From contig NZ_JMDW01000010.1 of NCBI RefSeq assembly GCF_000691525.1, positions 310,001 to 374,000 of the forward strand: 64,000 nucleotides of DNA. The letters run 5' to 3'. The stretch comes from Mycolicibacterium neoaurum ATCC 25795. GTDB lineage: Bacteria; Actinomycetota; Actinomycetes; Mycobacteriales; Mycobacteriaceae. A program made the position numbers and the translations under genes. Of the stretch, positions 19,307 through 27,523 are shown piece after piece (positions within the stretch are counted from its first letter, which is position 1; every line of letters starts with the position of its first letter). Under the pieces are notes generated by a model that was given only the letters and a program-made list of their open reading frames with translations, did not search any database and was not told the origin of the DNA.

Positions 19307-20077
19307 GTGTGGACGACCGTCGTGCTGCTCGGCCTCACCGTCAGCATCGAACCCACACGCCTCGGGTTGATCGCGCTGCTGCTGACCAGGCGCCATCCCA
19401 TTCGGCACCTGATCGTCTTCCAGTGCACCGGGCTGACCATCAGCCTCACCGTCGGGCTGACCGTCCTGTTCGTCTTCCACCGCAGTTTCTTGGGCGACAG
19501 CAATATTCACCCGGCCCCGCTACAGATCGCCTTCGGTGCGGTGCTGATACTGCTCGGCGCCCTGCTGGCCTCGAAGATCCCGCTGGACCGGTTCCGGCCT
19601 AAGGAGAAGATCCCCGCCGGCGGTGGCGAGTCCGGCGCGGCCGACGGTACAGCCGATCACGCGGCAAGCCATGAGGAGCACGTCGCCGATCTGGTCGCCG
19701 AAACCACACCGCCGCGGCGACGCACGCGGTTCCTGGCCCGGATCCGCCAGTTCCTCAAGAGCGAGTCACCGGTGTTCGCCGCCTCCATCGGCGCCGCGAC
19801 GGCGATGCCGAGTATCGACTATTTCGCGCTGCTCGCCATCATCATCGCGTCCCAAACTCCGCCGCTGGAGCAGGGATTGGCGCTGCTGACCTTCCTGCTG
19901 CTGGCCGGCTGGGCCGCGACGGTACCGATGCTGAGCTTCATCGTGGCGCCGGAAAAGACCCGGACATGGGTGCAGCAGATGAACGCCTGGGTGCGCAGCC
20001 GAACCCGCAAGCAGGCGGGTATCTTCGTGGCCGTCGTCGGTGTCATCCTGATCGGGCTCGGCATCACCGGGCTGTGA
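19307..20077 (+). CDS. GAP/sulfolipid-addressing-type membrane protein
   Basis: A 256-residue membrane protein with about six helices and a hydrophilic central segment (about residues 95-150). The opening (VVLLGLTVSIEPTRLGLIALLLTRRHP) and the middle (SIGAATAMPSIDYFALLAIIIASQ) match the GAP/Sap family, whose members help translocate glycopeptidolipid, sulfolipid and related envelope lipids. The family has no proven enzymatic activity. I chose the GTG at 19307; the same frame is open further upstream but overlaps the glycosyltransferase gene. It lies 43 bases after that gene, so the two probably form one transcript. It is convergent with the acyltransferase/ligase operon. Confidence 0.85.
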   Translation: MWTTVVLLGLTVSIEPTRLGLIALLLTRRHPIRHLIVFQCTGLTISLTVGLTVLFVFHRSFLGDSNIHPAPLQIAFGAVLILLGALLASKIPLDRFRPKEKIPAGGGESGAADGTADHAASHEEHVADLVAETTPPRRRTRFLARIRQFLKSESPVFAASIGAATAMPSIDYFALLAIIIASQTPPLEQGLALLTFLLLAGWAATVPMLSFIVAPEKTRTWVQQMNAWVRSRTRKQAGIFVAVVGVILIGLGITGL

Positions 20078-20089
20078 CTGCGGAACCGG

Positions 20090-21421
20090 CTAGAGTTCGA
20101 CGAGCCCGGTGAGTCCGAAGTCGGCATAGGCCGCCGAGACCAGTTCGCGCAGCGCAGCTTTCGAATTGGGTCCGTGCACCGACCAGGCCGATACCGAGAC
20201 GCCGAACCGTCCCCTGGCGCGGATTCCGCCCAACACGAGCTGTCCACCGATCCGGTTGAGCTCCCTGCTGGTCACGTTGGGCTCCACACCACGCATCAAC
20301 ACGAAATCCGCGGGAGTACCGTCGGGACAGCTGAACGCGTCCTCGGGCTCGCCGAGATTCGAGCAGCCGATCGGATCGTTGACCGCGAGCACCATGCCCT
20401 CCAGCCGCCGCAGGACGATCTTGGGGGTGAACGGGGTGAGCGGCAGTGGCCCGGTCAGTTTCACCGAGGTCTGCTCCGACTCGGCCAGTGCCTGCCGCAT
20501 GGCAGCACGGACCCCGCCCAGGTCGCCGAGCACCTCGTCCGGGTCGGCCGTCATCGACACCGACACCAGCGCATTGGCCCTGGTATCACCGGCAGTACGC
20601 TCGCTCACCGGCCAGGACAGGTTCGCCCGGCCATCCGGGTTCAACCGGCCCAACCTGGCACCGATGCGGGTGGCGAGTCCGGCGAACAACGAATTGCTGC
20701 TACCACCAAGCCGTTTGGCGCAGGCATCCCATTGATCGATATCGACGAAGGTGATCACCGACGGCGGGACCATCGGCACGTCGTCACCGGGCGGCACGTC
20801 CCCGGCCGCCTTGATCGACGTCGTGAGATCCGCGCGCTCTGCCCTGGCGACCCGGGCCGAGGCCACCACCGCTGCGGCCATCTCCGGTATCGCGGCCAAC
20901 GTCTGCCGGGCATCCTGCGCCAATGCCCTTCGGCGCGGCCGGGATCCGGGTGGTGGGTAACCCAGATCGTGCCGCACGCCGTTGACGGCATCGGTGACGG
21001 CGGCGATGAACCCGAGCCCGTCGACGAGGGAATGCGAAGCGGTCAGGCTGACCGCGCCACCACCATCGGACAACGGCTGGACCGCCAACCGCCACCCTGG
21101 GCCGCGTTCGGGATCGATGGGCACGGCCAGCCGGCTGTTGGCCCAGTCCCCCACCTGGCTGCGGGATATCTCCTGCACCGAGAGGTCGAGCGTCGGCGCG
21201 CTGGTGTCGGACACCCACCGGTGTCTGCCGAACGGCAGGACCGATCGTTCGATGCGCCTGCCCAGCAGACCGTGGCCCAGTTCGCGGCGCAGCCGCCGCA
21301 GACCGTCGATGTCGACCGACCGGTCATACACCCAGACCGTCTGGACGATCGGGCCGCGGCCGAGGGCACGCAGCCCCAGGAACGAGGCCTGGTCGATATA
21401 GGCCAGGGTGTTGTCACCCAC
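20090..21421 (-). CDS. WS/DGAT-like acyltransferase, copy 1
   Basis: A 443-residue acyltransferase of the wax-ester-synthase/diacylglycerol-acyltransferase superfamily. The active-site motif HHxxxDG is SHSLVDG (residues 129-135), so the second histidine and the aspartate are kept and the first histidine is serine. Shared family blocks are FLGLRALGRGPIVQTVWVYD near the N-terminus, FGRHRWV at about 65-71, and a C-terminal SNLGEPEDAF region. It is predicted to transfer an acyl group to a hydroxyl acceptor, most likely on the glycolipid made by this locus. The start is placed at 21421, where an ATG precedes GGTGACAAC; the ligase gene ends four bases upstream. Two paralogues follow the same arrangement further upstream. 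Confidence 0.87.
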   Translation of the reverse strand: MGDNTLAYIDQASFLGLRALGRGPIVQTVWVYDRSVDIDGLRRLRRELGHGLLGRRIERSVLPFGRHRWVSDTSAPTLDLSVQEISRSQVGDWANSRLAVPIDPERGPGWRLAVQPLSDGGGAVSLTASHSLVDGLGFIAAVTDAVNGVRHDLGYPPPGSRPRRRALAQDARQTLAAIPEMAAAVVASARVARAERADLTTSIKAAGDVPPGDDVPMVPPSVITFVDIDQWDACAKRLGGSSNSLFAGLATRIGARLGRLNPDGRANLSWPVSERTAGDTRANALVSVSMTADPDEVLGDLGGVRAAMRQALAESEQTSVKLTGPLPLTPFTPKIVLRRLEGMVLAVNDPIGCSNLGEPEDAFSCPDGTPADFVLMRGVEPNVTSRELNRIGGQLVLGGIRARGRFGVSVSAWSVHGPNSKAALRELVSAAYADFGLTGLVEL

Positions 21422-21424
21422 CGG

Positions 21425-23176
21425 TCACACCGTTTGCAGGTTTTCGTCGAGGCGCGCGAACTCGCCGTCACGGTACTTCTGCACACAGGATTGGCGGCGG
21501 ATCTTGCCGCTGGTGGTGATCGGGATGGCCCCGCGCGGCACCAGCACCAGATCGGCTGCGGCAATACCGTGCGTCTGCGATACCGCCGATGCCACGGAGC
21601 GCTTGATGTTGAGGAGGTTCTCCTCCACCTCGGCTTCGGAGTCACCGCGCTTCTTGACCTCGATGATCGCGACGAGCTCTTCGCTGCGGTCCCCGTCGAC
21701 GGCGATCGCCGCCACCCGGCCGCCGGTGATCTCCTGGATGGTGGCCTCGATATCGTCGGGATAGTGGTTGCTGCCGCGCACGATCAGCAGATCCTTGATC
21801 CGGCCGATGATGAAAAGCTCGCCGTCGGAGAGGAAACCGAGATCACCGGTTCGCAACCAGGGTCCCTCCGGAGTGCCCTCGGACGGGTTGGTGATCGTCC
21901 CGCCGAAGGTGTGCGCCGTCTGCTCGGGCTTCTCCCAATAGCCGAGGCAGTTGTTCTCACCGTAGGACCAGATTTCGCCGATACCGCCGGCGGGCACCTC
22001 GACCAGCGTCTCCGCATCCACGATGCGGACCACCGGATCCTCCGGACGGCCGTAGCCGACCAGTTTCGTGCCGCTGCCGTCGGTGGTTCGCTCGGCAACC
22101 CCGGCGGACAGCTTCTCCGGGTCGAAGGCCACCACGCTGGGCGGACCGGGCACCCCGGTGCCGACGAACAACGTCGCCTCGGCCAGGCCGTACGAGGGCC
22201 GGATGACGCCCTCGTCGAAGTTGAACTTGGCGAATCTCTGCGAGAACCGCTTCAGGGTGGCCTCGTGCACGCGCTCGGCCCCGCTGTAGACGGCGATCAC
22301 ATCGCCGAGGTCGATACCGTCGAGATCCTCATCGGTGGTCCGCCCGGCCGCCAGCTCGAAGGCGAAGTTCGGTCCCCCGGTCACGACGCGCGGGTAACTG
22401 CCCATCAGCTGGATCCAGCGGGCGGGCCGGGCCAGGAACGACAGCGGGGTGGTGAACACGGTGCTCCACCCGCCCAGCACAGGGGCGACGATGCCGAGCA
22501 GCAGACCCATGTCGTGGTAGAAGGGCAACCACGACACCACATGGGCGCCCGGGGGCGGCACCTTGCCGAAGTGGGGGAAGAACGCACACATCATCTGCTC
22601 GAAGTTCGAGGTGAGGTTGCGGTTGGTGACCATCACCCCGGCCGGGGTGCGCGTCGAGCCCGATGTGTACTGCAGGTACGCGGTCGCGGGTTTCTGCTCG
22701 CGGCTGGACAGCGATTTGCGCCGGGCCTCCAGATCCAAGGTGTCGACCTCGATGACCGTCGCCGCGGCGGCCCCGTCATCGGTCTTGGCGTACTCCGCGA
22801 CGGCTCCTGCCACCGACGAGGTGGTCAGGATGATCGTGGGCGCGGAGTCCTTGATCACGGCGGACACCCGCTCGTCATGCTGGCCGACCATCGGCACCGA
22901 CAGCGGCACCGCGATGATGCCCGCCTCCAACGAGGCCAGGAAACCGATCACGTACTCCAGGCTCTGCGGCGCCAGGATGACGGCGCGATCGCCGAGCTGA
23001 CCGATCTGGCGCATCTCGGAGGCCAGGTTGCGGACCCTGCGGTACAGCTGGGACCACGTCAGGGTGGTGGCCACGCCATCCCACTCATGGTCGTAGTCCA
23101 TGAAGGTGTACGCGATGTCCTCAGGCTGCAGGCTGGCACGTTCGCGCAGCACGCCGATGAGGTTGGTGTCGGACAC
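21425..23176 (-). CDS. Fatty-acyl-AMP ligase (FadD24/FadD25-like)
   Basis: A 583-residue ANL-superfamily enzyme that adenylates fatty acids and hands them to a polyketide synthase or acyl carrier domain. The nucleotide-binding loop is YTSGSTRTPAGVM (about residues 168-180), the TSGSTRxPxGV form typical of mycobacterial acyl-AMP ligases rather than acyl-CoA ligases. The motif SYGLAEATLFV, the hinge region and the DLLIVRGSNHYPDDIE segment are also present. The start is GTG. It lies between acyltransferase copies 1 and 2, as fadD genes do in LOS and PAT loci, and would activate the starter chain for the MAS-like PKS. Which FadD number it corresponds to needs alignment. Confidence 0.92.
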   Translation of the reverse strand: MSDTNLIGVLRERASLQPEDIAYTFMDYDHEWDGVATTLTWSQLYRRVRNLASEMRQIGQLGDRAVILAPQSLEYVIGFLASLEAGIIAVPLSVPMVGQHDERVSAVIKDSAPTIILTTSSVAGAVAEYAKTDDGAAAATVIEVDTLDLEARRKSLSSREQKPATAYLQYTSGSTRTPAGVMVTNRNLTSNFEQMMCAFFPHFGKVPPPGAHVVSWLPFYHDMGLLLGIVAPVLGGWSTVFTTPLSFLARPARWIQLMGSYPRVVTGGPNFAFELAAGRTTDEDLDGIDLGDVIAVYSGAERVHEATLKRFSQRFAKFNFDEGVIRPSYGLAEATLFVGTGVPGPPSVVAFDPEKLSAGVAERTTDGSGTKLVGYGRPEDPVVRIVDAETLVEVPAGGIGEIWSYGENNCLGYWEKPEQTAHTFGGTITNPSEGTPEGPWLRTGDLGFLSDGELFIIGRIKDLLIVRGSNHYPDDIEATIQEITGGRVAAIAVDGDRSEELVAIIEVKKRGDSEAEVEENLLNIKRSVASAVSQTHGIAAADLVLVPRGAIPITTSGKIRRQSCVQKYRDGEFARLDENLQTV

Positions 23177-23232
23177 GGTGATGCCTTTCTCGGCAATTCT
23201 CTTTCGAGAACCAGCTCAATCGGTAAGCAGTA

Positions 23233-24591
23233 TTAAACGAACACGCCGGTGAGGTCGAATTCGGCGAGCGCCTCGGTCGTGAGCGTGCGCAACCGGGACT
23301 TCGAGTTCTCCGCCCCGGCCTCATAGGCGACGATGCCGATGATGACCTTGCCATTGAGTCGACCGGACACGACGACCAGCTGACCGTCGCCGCTTTCGAG
23401 CTCGCCGCGCGGGGTGGCCTGGTCGATGCCGAAGAACGATGTGTACTCGGCCTCGGTGCCGTCGACGCTGGCCAGCATCGACGGCAGATCACCCATGTTG
23501 GAGCACACCACCGGCTTGTCGTCGGAGGCGATCATGATGTCGGCGACCTTCTTGACCAGGCGCTTGGGAACCAGCGGCGTCAGCGGCATCAGCTCGAGGA
23601 TCTCGTCGGGCTGGTCCTTGGCGGACTTCAGGGCGGTGCGCAGCGTGGCGCGTGTGGCACTGAGGTCCTTGGTCAGATCGGTCGGATCGATCTTGGCGTT
23701 CACCAGCGACATGGCGTTGGCCCGGACATCGGTCTGGGCGGTGCGGTCGCTGATGGCGATCAGCAGCGAGATGTTGCCGTCCGGGTTGCGCCTGCCCATC
23801 CGCTCCCCGAGTTTGGCGCAGATCGCGGCCAGCATCGAATAGCCGTTGCCGCCGAGGGACTCGGCCTTGGCGTCCCATTCCGCCAGATCGACGTAGGCGG
23901 TGATGGCGGGCACGATGACGCGCTCGTGCGGATCGGCGATCGCCCGGCGAACGGGGGCGGCCTTCGGGCCGGCCTCCTGCGCGCCGGCGCGCAGCACCTT
24001 GACCGCCTTGCGCGCCGCGCGGGCGATGGTCGGGAGTTCCCGGACGGTCTCGCGCAGGTCCTCGACGATCGCACGGCCGGTCCGCCGCGACAGCGGCGGC
24101 GGGTACCCGATGTCGATGTTGGCACCGGCCACCGCCGTGCCGACGGCCAGCAGCGCGGCCACCCCGTCGCCGAGGCAGTGCGAACCCACCATCGAGATGG
24201 CTGTCACGCCATCGGTGAACGACTGCACGGCCATCTGCCAACCAGGTCCATGCTCCGGATCGACCGTGACCTGGGCCCACCGGTCTGCCCAGTCGCCGAT
24301 CTCCGCGCGCGGCAGCGGATCGGTGTTGATGTGCAGCGGTGCGGCCGGTCCGAGGGCCGCCACCCACCGGTATCTGCCGAACGGCAACGGCGAACGTTCG
24401 ACCCGGCGGCCCGCCATCCCGTAGCCGAAGTTGCGGTAGAAGCGGCGCACCTGGTCCATGTTCACCGGGTGCTCGTAGATCCAGACCACCTGGATCATCT
24501 GCACCCGGCCGGTCGCACGGTTGGCGCGCACCATCGCCTCGTCCCACAGCGTCAGCCGATTGCCCACGGCGTCGCCGTTGGTGAACTCCAC
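23233..24591 (-). CDS. WS/DGAT-like acyltransferase, copy 2
   Basis: A 452-residue paralogue of the flanking acyltransferases. The motif is SHCLGDG (residues 137-143), again with serine in place of the first histidine. FGRYRWV lies at about 71-77, and a SNMGDLPSML block occurs near the C-terminus. I chose the GTG at 24591 because AGGGGAC precedes it and the longer frame would overlap copy 3. It follows copy 3 by 14 bases and precedes the fatty-acyl-AMP ligase by 56, so the genes read as one operon. It probably acylates a second position of the same glycolipid or handles a different chain, but this is inference. Confidence 0.87.
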   Translation of the reverse strand: MEFTNGDAVGNRLTLWDEAMVRANRATGRVQMIQVVWIYEHPVNMDQVRRFYRNFGYGMAGRRVERSPLPFGRYRWVAALGPAAPLHINTDPLPRAEIGDWADRWAQVTVDPEHGPGWQMAVQSFTDGVTAISMVGSHCLGDGVAALLAVGTAVAGANIDIGYPPPLSRRTGRAIVEDLRETVRELPTIARAARKAVKVLRAGAQEAGPKAAPVRRAIADPHERVIVPAITAYVDLAEWDAKAESLGGNGYSMLAAICAKLGERMGRRNPDGNISLLIAISDRTAQTDVRANAMSLVNAKIDPTDLTKDLSATRATLRTALKSAKDQPDEILELMPLTPLVPKRLVKKVADIMIASDDKPVVCSNMGDLPSMLASVDGTEAEYTSFFGIDQATPRGELESGDGQLVVVSGRLNGKVIIGIVAYEAGAENSKSRLRTLTTEALAEFDLTGVFV

Positions 24592-24605
24592 AGACTGTCC
24601 CCTCT

Positions 24606-25970
24606 TTACTCGATCACACCGGACAGCTCGAATGCGGCCAGCGTCTTGTCCAATTCGGTCCGCAACCATGCGGTGGTGTTCGGTGCGCCCGGCGCGTACG
24701 CGGCGAACGTCAGCACCTCGGCACCGTTGATCCGGCCGGCCACCACGGTGAGCAGCCCACACCGCTGCTCCAACGCGTGCCGGGTGGCCACCCGGTCGAT
24801 ACCGCGCAGGAAGACGACATCGGCCGGGGTGCCGTCGATGTTCGGCAGGTCCGGGGGCACATCACCCATGTTCGAGCACGACACCGGAAGTTCGGTGGAG
24901 AAGCCGAAGGCCACGTCGGCCATCGTGCGCACCACTCGTTTCGGGATGAACGGGGTCAACGGGAGCAGCTTGAGATCGTCGTTGGGCACCTCACGGGCCA
25001 CCCGCAGACCCTCCCGCAGGGCCGCACGCGCGTCGGCGAGGTCGACGGTGACCTTGGCCGGGTCGATGGCCAGGTTGACCAGGATCACCGCGTTGGCGCG
25101 CGTGTCGTCGTCACCGGGCCTGCGGTCACCCTGCGGAATGTTGAGGGTCACCATGCCGTCGGGGCCCACCCGACCGATCTGTTCGGCGAGTTTGGCGACG
25201 AACCCGGCGACCAGCGAATGACCGTTGCCACCGAGTTCGCCGGCGCGGCGGTCCCAGTCGGAGAGCGCGACACGGACCGTCGCCGAGGGGGTGAAGACCT
25301 GGTGATCGGGGCCAGTGACCACGGGTTTGGTGGCACCGGACGCGGTCAGCTCGTCGCGTCGGCGTAGCGCCTGGCGGGCGGCCTCGACGAGCGTGCGACC
25401 CACCTCGGGGAGTCCGCGCACGGTGTCGCGCAGATCGGCGCGCAACGCCGCGGCCCGGGTGCGCGACTTCGGTGGCGGGTAGCCGAAATCCAGGCGACGG
25501 CGATGAATCGCGTTCACCATGGCCGCCAGCGCACCGCCACCATCGCTGACACAGTGCGAGATGACGATGCTGACCGCGGTCGACCCGTCGCTCATGGGCA
25601 GCACACCGACATGCCAGGCGGGTCCGTACTCCGGATCCAGCGGCATGGTCGACCGCTCATCGATCCAGCGGCCGAGCTCGGCGCGCGGACGCGGTGCCGC
25701 GAAATCGAGCTCGGACTGCGGGCCCAGTGCCGACACCCAGCGGTGCCGACCGAAAGGCAGCGCGGACCGTTCGATCCGCCTGCCGAGCAGCCCGTACCCG
25801 ATGTGTTGGTGGAACCCGCGGATGGCGTCGAGATCGACGGGACGCTCGTAGATCCACACGATCTGCATGACGGCTTCCTGGCCGGTGGCACGCAGGCCGA
25901 GGAACATCGCCTGATCGGTGAAATCGATCCGGTCGTCCCGCTGCGCCGGCCGTGTGGCGGCACGACTCAT
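24606..25970 (-). CDS. WS/DGAT-like acyltransferase, copy 3
   Basis: A 454-residue acyltransferase, the first of the tandem set downstream of the PapA gene. The active-site motif is SHCVSDG (residues 138-144). FLGLRATGQEAVMQIVWIYE and FGRHRWVS near the N-terminus show close kinship with copies 1 and 2. A SNMGDVPPDL block and the terminal LAAFELSGV region align with the same positions in the others. It has an ATG start. It belongs to the PKS-PapA-acyltransferase-ligase operon and is predicted to act in the cytosol at the membrane face. True triacylglycerol synthase activity is less likely in this context. Confidence 0.87.
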   Translation of the reverse strand: MSRAATRPAQRDDRIDFTDQAMFLGLRATGQEAVMQIVWIYERPVDLDAIRGFHQHIGYGLLGRRIERSALPFGRHRWVSALGPQSELDFAAPRPRAELGRWIDERSTMPLDPEYGPAWHVGVLPMSDGSTAVSIVISHCVSDGGGALAAMVNAIHRRRLDFGYPPPKSRTRAAALRADLRDTVRGLPEVGRTLVEAARQALRRRDELTASGATKPVVTGPDHQVFTPSATVRVALSDWDRRAGELGGNGHSLVAGFVAKLAEQIGRVGPDGMVTLNIPQGDRRPGDDDTRANAVILVNLAIDPAKVTVDLADARAALREGLRVAREVPNDDLKLLPLTPFIPKRVVRTMADVAFGFSTELPVSCSNMGDVPPDLPNIDGTPADVVFLRGIDRVATRHALEQRCGLLTVVAGRINGAEVLTFAAYAPGAPNTTAWLRTELDKTLAAFELSGVIE

Positions 25971-26001
25971 CGCGTCGACACCTCCGATGCGAACAGGGCG
26001 A

Positions 26002-27462
26002 TCAGGCCGTCTTGAGATTCAGGCCCGCGGCGTCGGCACCGATCGGCAGGACCGCGAGATCGCGGCCTTCGACGACGCTGACGTACACGGCCTTCATCGC
26101 CTCCAGATAGCGCAGGACCGATTCGCGGGCGATCGGATTGGCCGGGAACGCCGCGGTCACCGTGGTCTCGTGTTCGACCCGGTTGACCCACATCCCCACC
26201 TGATAGGCGGCGCGCGAGTCGCTCCAGATGGTGCCGTTGAGCCGCTGCCACTCGGCGATCACACCGGGCGAGAGCAGGCCGACGTCGAGGTAGGACAGCA
26301 TCGGCACACCACCGTTGGGAGCGCGCAGCCCGTGCGATTCCGCACCGAGCTCCAGTACCCGCTCGACAGGCACGTGGGCCAGGTCCAGACCACCGTCGAA
26401 GGACTCCTGCGCGGCGCGGGCGGTGTTACCGAAGGTCGCAGTGTCCACCGGGACCGTGATCGGCACCAGGCCGGTGAACCAGCCGGTGGTCATGAACTCC
26501 GCGGGCGTACGCCGGGTCGTGGTCGGGGTGATGACGCGGTAGACGTCGTCACCGGTCAGCGCGGCATGTGCGATCGCACCGCAGGCGAACACCCCGCCGC
26601 TGAAACGCGCGCCGGCCGCGATGCAGATGGCCTCGAACCGGTCGCCCTGATCCTTGTCCAGCAGCTTCAGCGTGATGACATCACCGGTGTAGGCGACCGA
26701 GGGGTCACCCAGCGGCAGCGGGAACGTCGGCAACGAGCCGCCGCTGCTCTGCAGGAAGTCGATCCACCCGGCCACCTCCGGCGAGTCCGTGGTCAGCGCC
26801 GAGACGTACTCGTGCTGTTCGCGGCAGTAGGTGTCATAACTGCCCGGCTCGGGCAGCTTGAGCGGCGCTGCGCCCTCGACCAGGGCGTTGTACATCATGT
26901 GGATCTCGACGAAGGCCAGACCCATGAACATGGCATCGGTGTGCACATGGTCGACGCTGATGTACACCGTGAAGTGGTCGGCCCGCTGGATCACGCCGAC
27001 GTGGAAGCAGTCCCATTCCCACGGGCTGGCGGTGGCCAGGATGTGGTCGCGCCACTGCTGGGCCGTCATCTCCCCCTGCTCGGTGGCGACGAACTTGATA
27101 TCGCGGGGATTGGTGAGCGTGTGACGCACGATCTCGCCCGCGGCGCCGTCCGGTCCAGGAAGGTACTCGAACCAGCTGTGGAACGTGTCGTGCCTGCGCA
27201 GGTACGCGTTGATGACATGGGTCATGGCACGGACGTCACAACGTCCTGGGATATCCCAGGACGGGATGTTCAGCCTGGCCATGTCGGTGCCCGCGGCGGA
27301 ATGCTTGCGGTAGGCCAGCAGGTGCTGTGCCTGCTGGTAGCTGACCGGGACATCGCTGACCGGGGCGTCCTTGACCTTGGCCAGGGTCGACCGTGAGGGG
27401 TGCCAGGAAATCACGGCACCTGGTTCGCCGACCCAGTCATGGATCGGTTTCATCGCTACCAC
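26002..27462 (-). CDS. PapA-family polyketide-associated acyltransferase
   Basis: A 486-residue condensing acyltransferase that transfers polyketide chains from the PKS onto a sugar hydroxyl, related to PapA1/PapA2/PapA3 of sulfolipid and polyacyltrehalose synthesis. The HxxxD core is His172 to Asp176 in DHVHTDAM, with alanine replacing the final glycine of HHxxxDG. A downstream TPTTTRRTPAE block matches the condensation-domain fold. I prefer GTG at 27462, because AGGAGA sits six bases before it; the ATG at 27453 would be 15 bases from that site. It follows the PKS gene by 61 bases. The exact acceptor, trehalose or another sugar, is not visible in the sequence. Confidence 0.9.
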   Translation of the reverse strand: MVAMKPIHDWVGEPGAVISWHPSRSTLAKVKDAPVSDVPVSYQQAQHLLAYRKHSAAGTDMARLNIPSWDIPGRCDVRAMTHVINAYLRRHDTFHSWFEYLPGPDGAAGEIVRHTLTNPRDIKFVATEQGEMTAQQWRDHILATASPWEWDCFHVGVIQRADHFTVYISVDHVHTDAMFMGLAFVEIHMMYNALVEGAAPLKLPEPGSYDTYCREQHEYVSALTTDSPEVAGWIDFLQSSGGSLPTFPLPLGDPSVAYTGDVITLKLLDKDQGDRFEAICIAAGARFSGGVFACGAIAHAALTGDDVYRVITPTTTRRTPAEFMTTGWFTGLVPITVPVDTATFGNTARAAQESFDGGLDLAHVPVERVLELGAESHGLRAPNGGVPMLSYLDVGLLSPGVIAEWQRLNGTIWSDSRAAYQVGMWVNRVEHETTVTAAFPANPIARESVLRYLEAMKAVYVSVVEGRDLAVLPIGADAAGLNLKTA

Positions 27463-27523
27463 AATCTGTCTCCTGCTTCGACGACGTCGGATCGGGGTTC
27501 GAGCGACGTTGCACGACCTTCGA

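Noticed and set aside
20174..23236. Open frame of 1020 codons on the plus strand
   Set aside because: It is antisense to acyltransferase copy 1 and the acyl-AMP ligase. The composition is a mirror of coding sequence with no recognisable domain.
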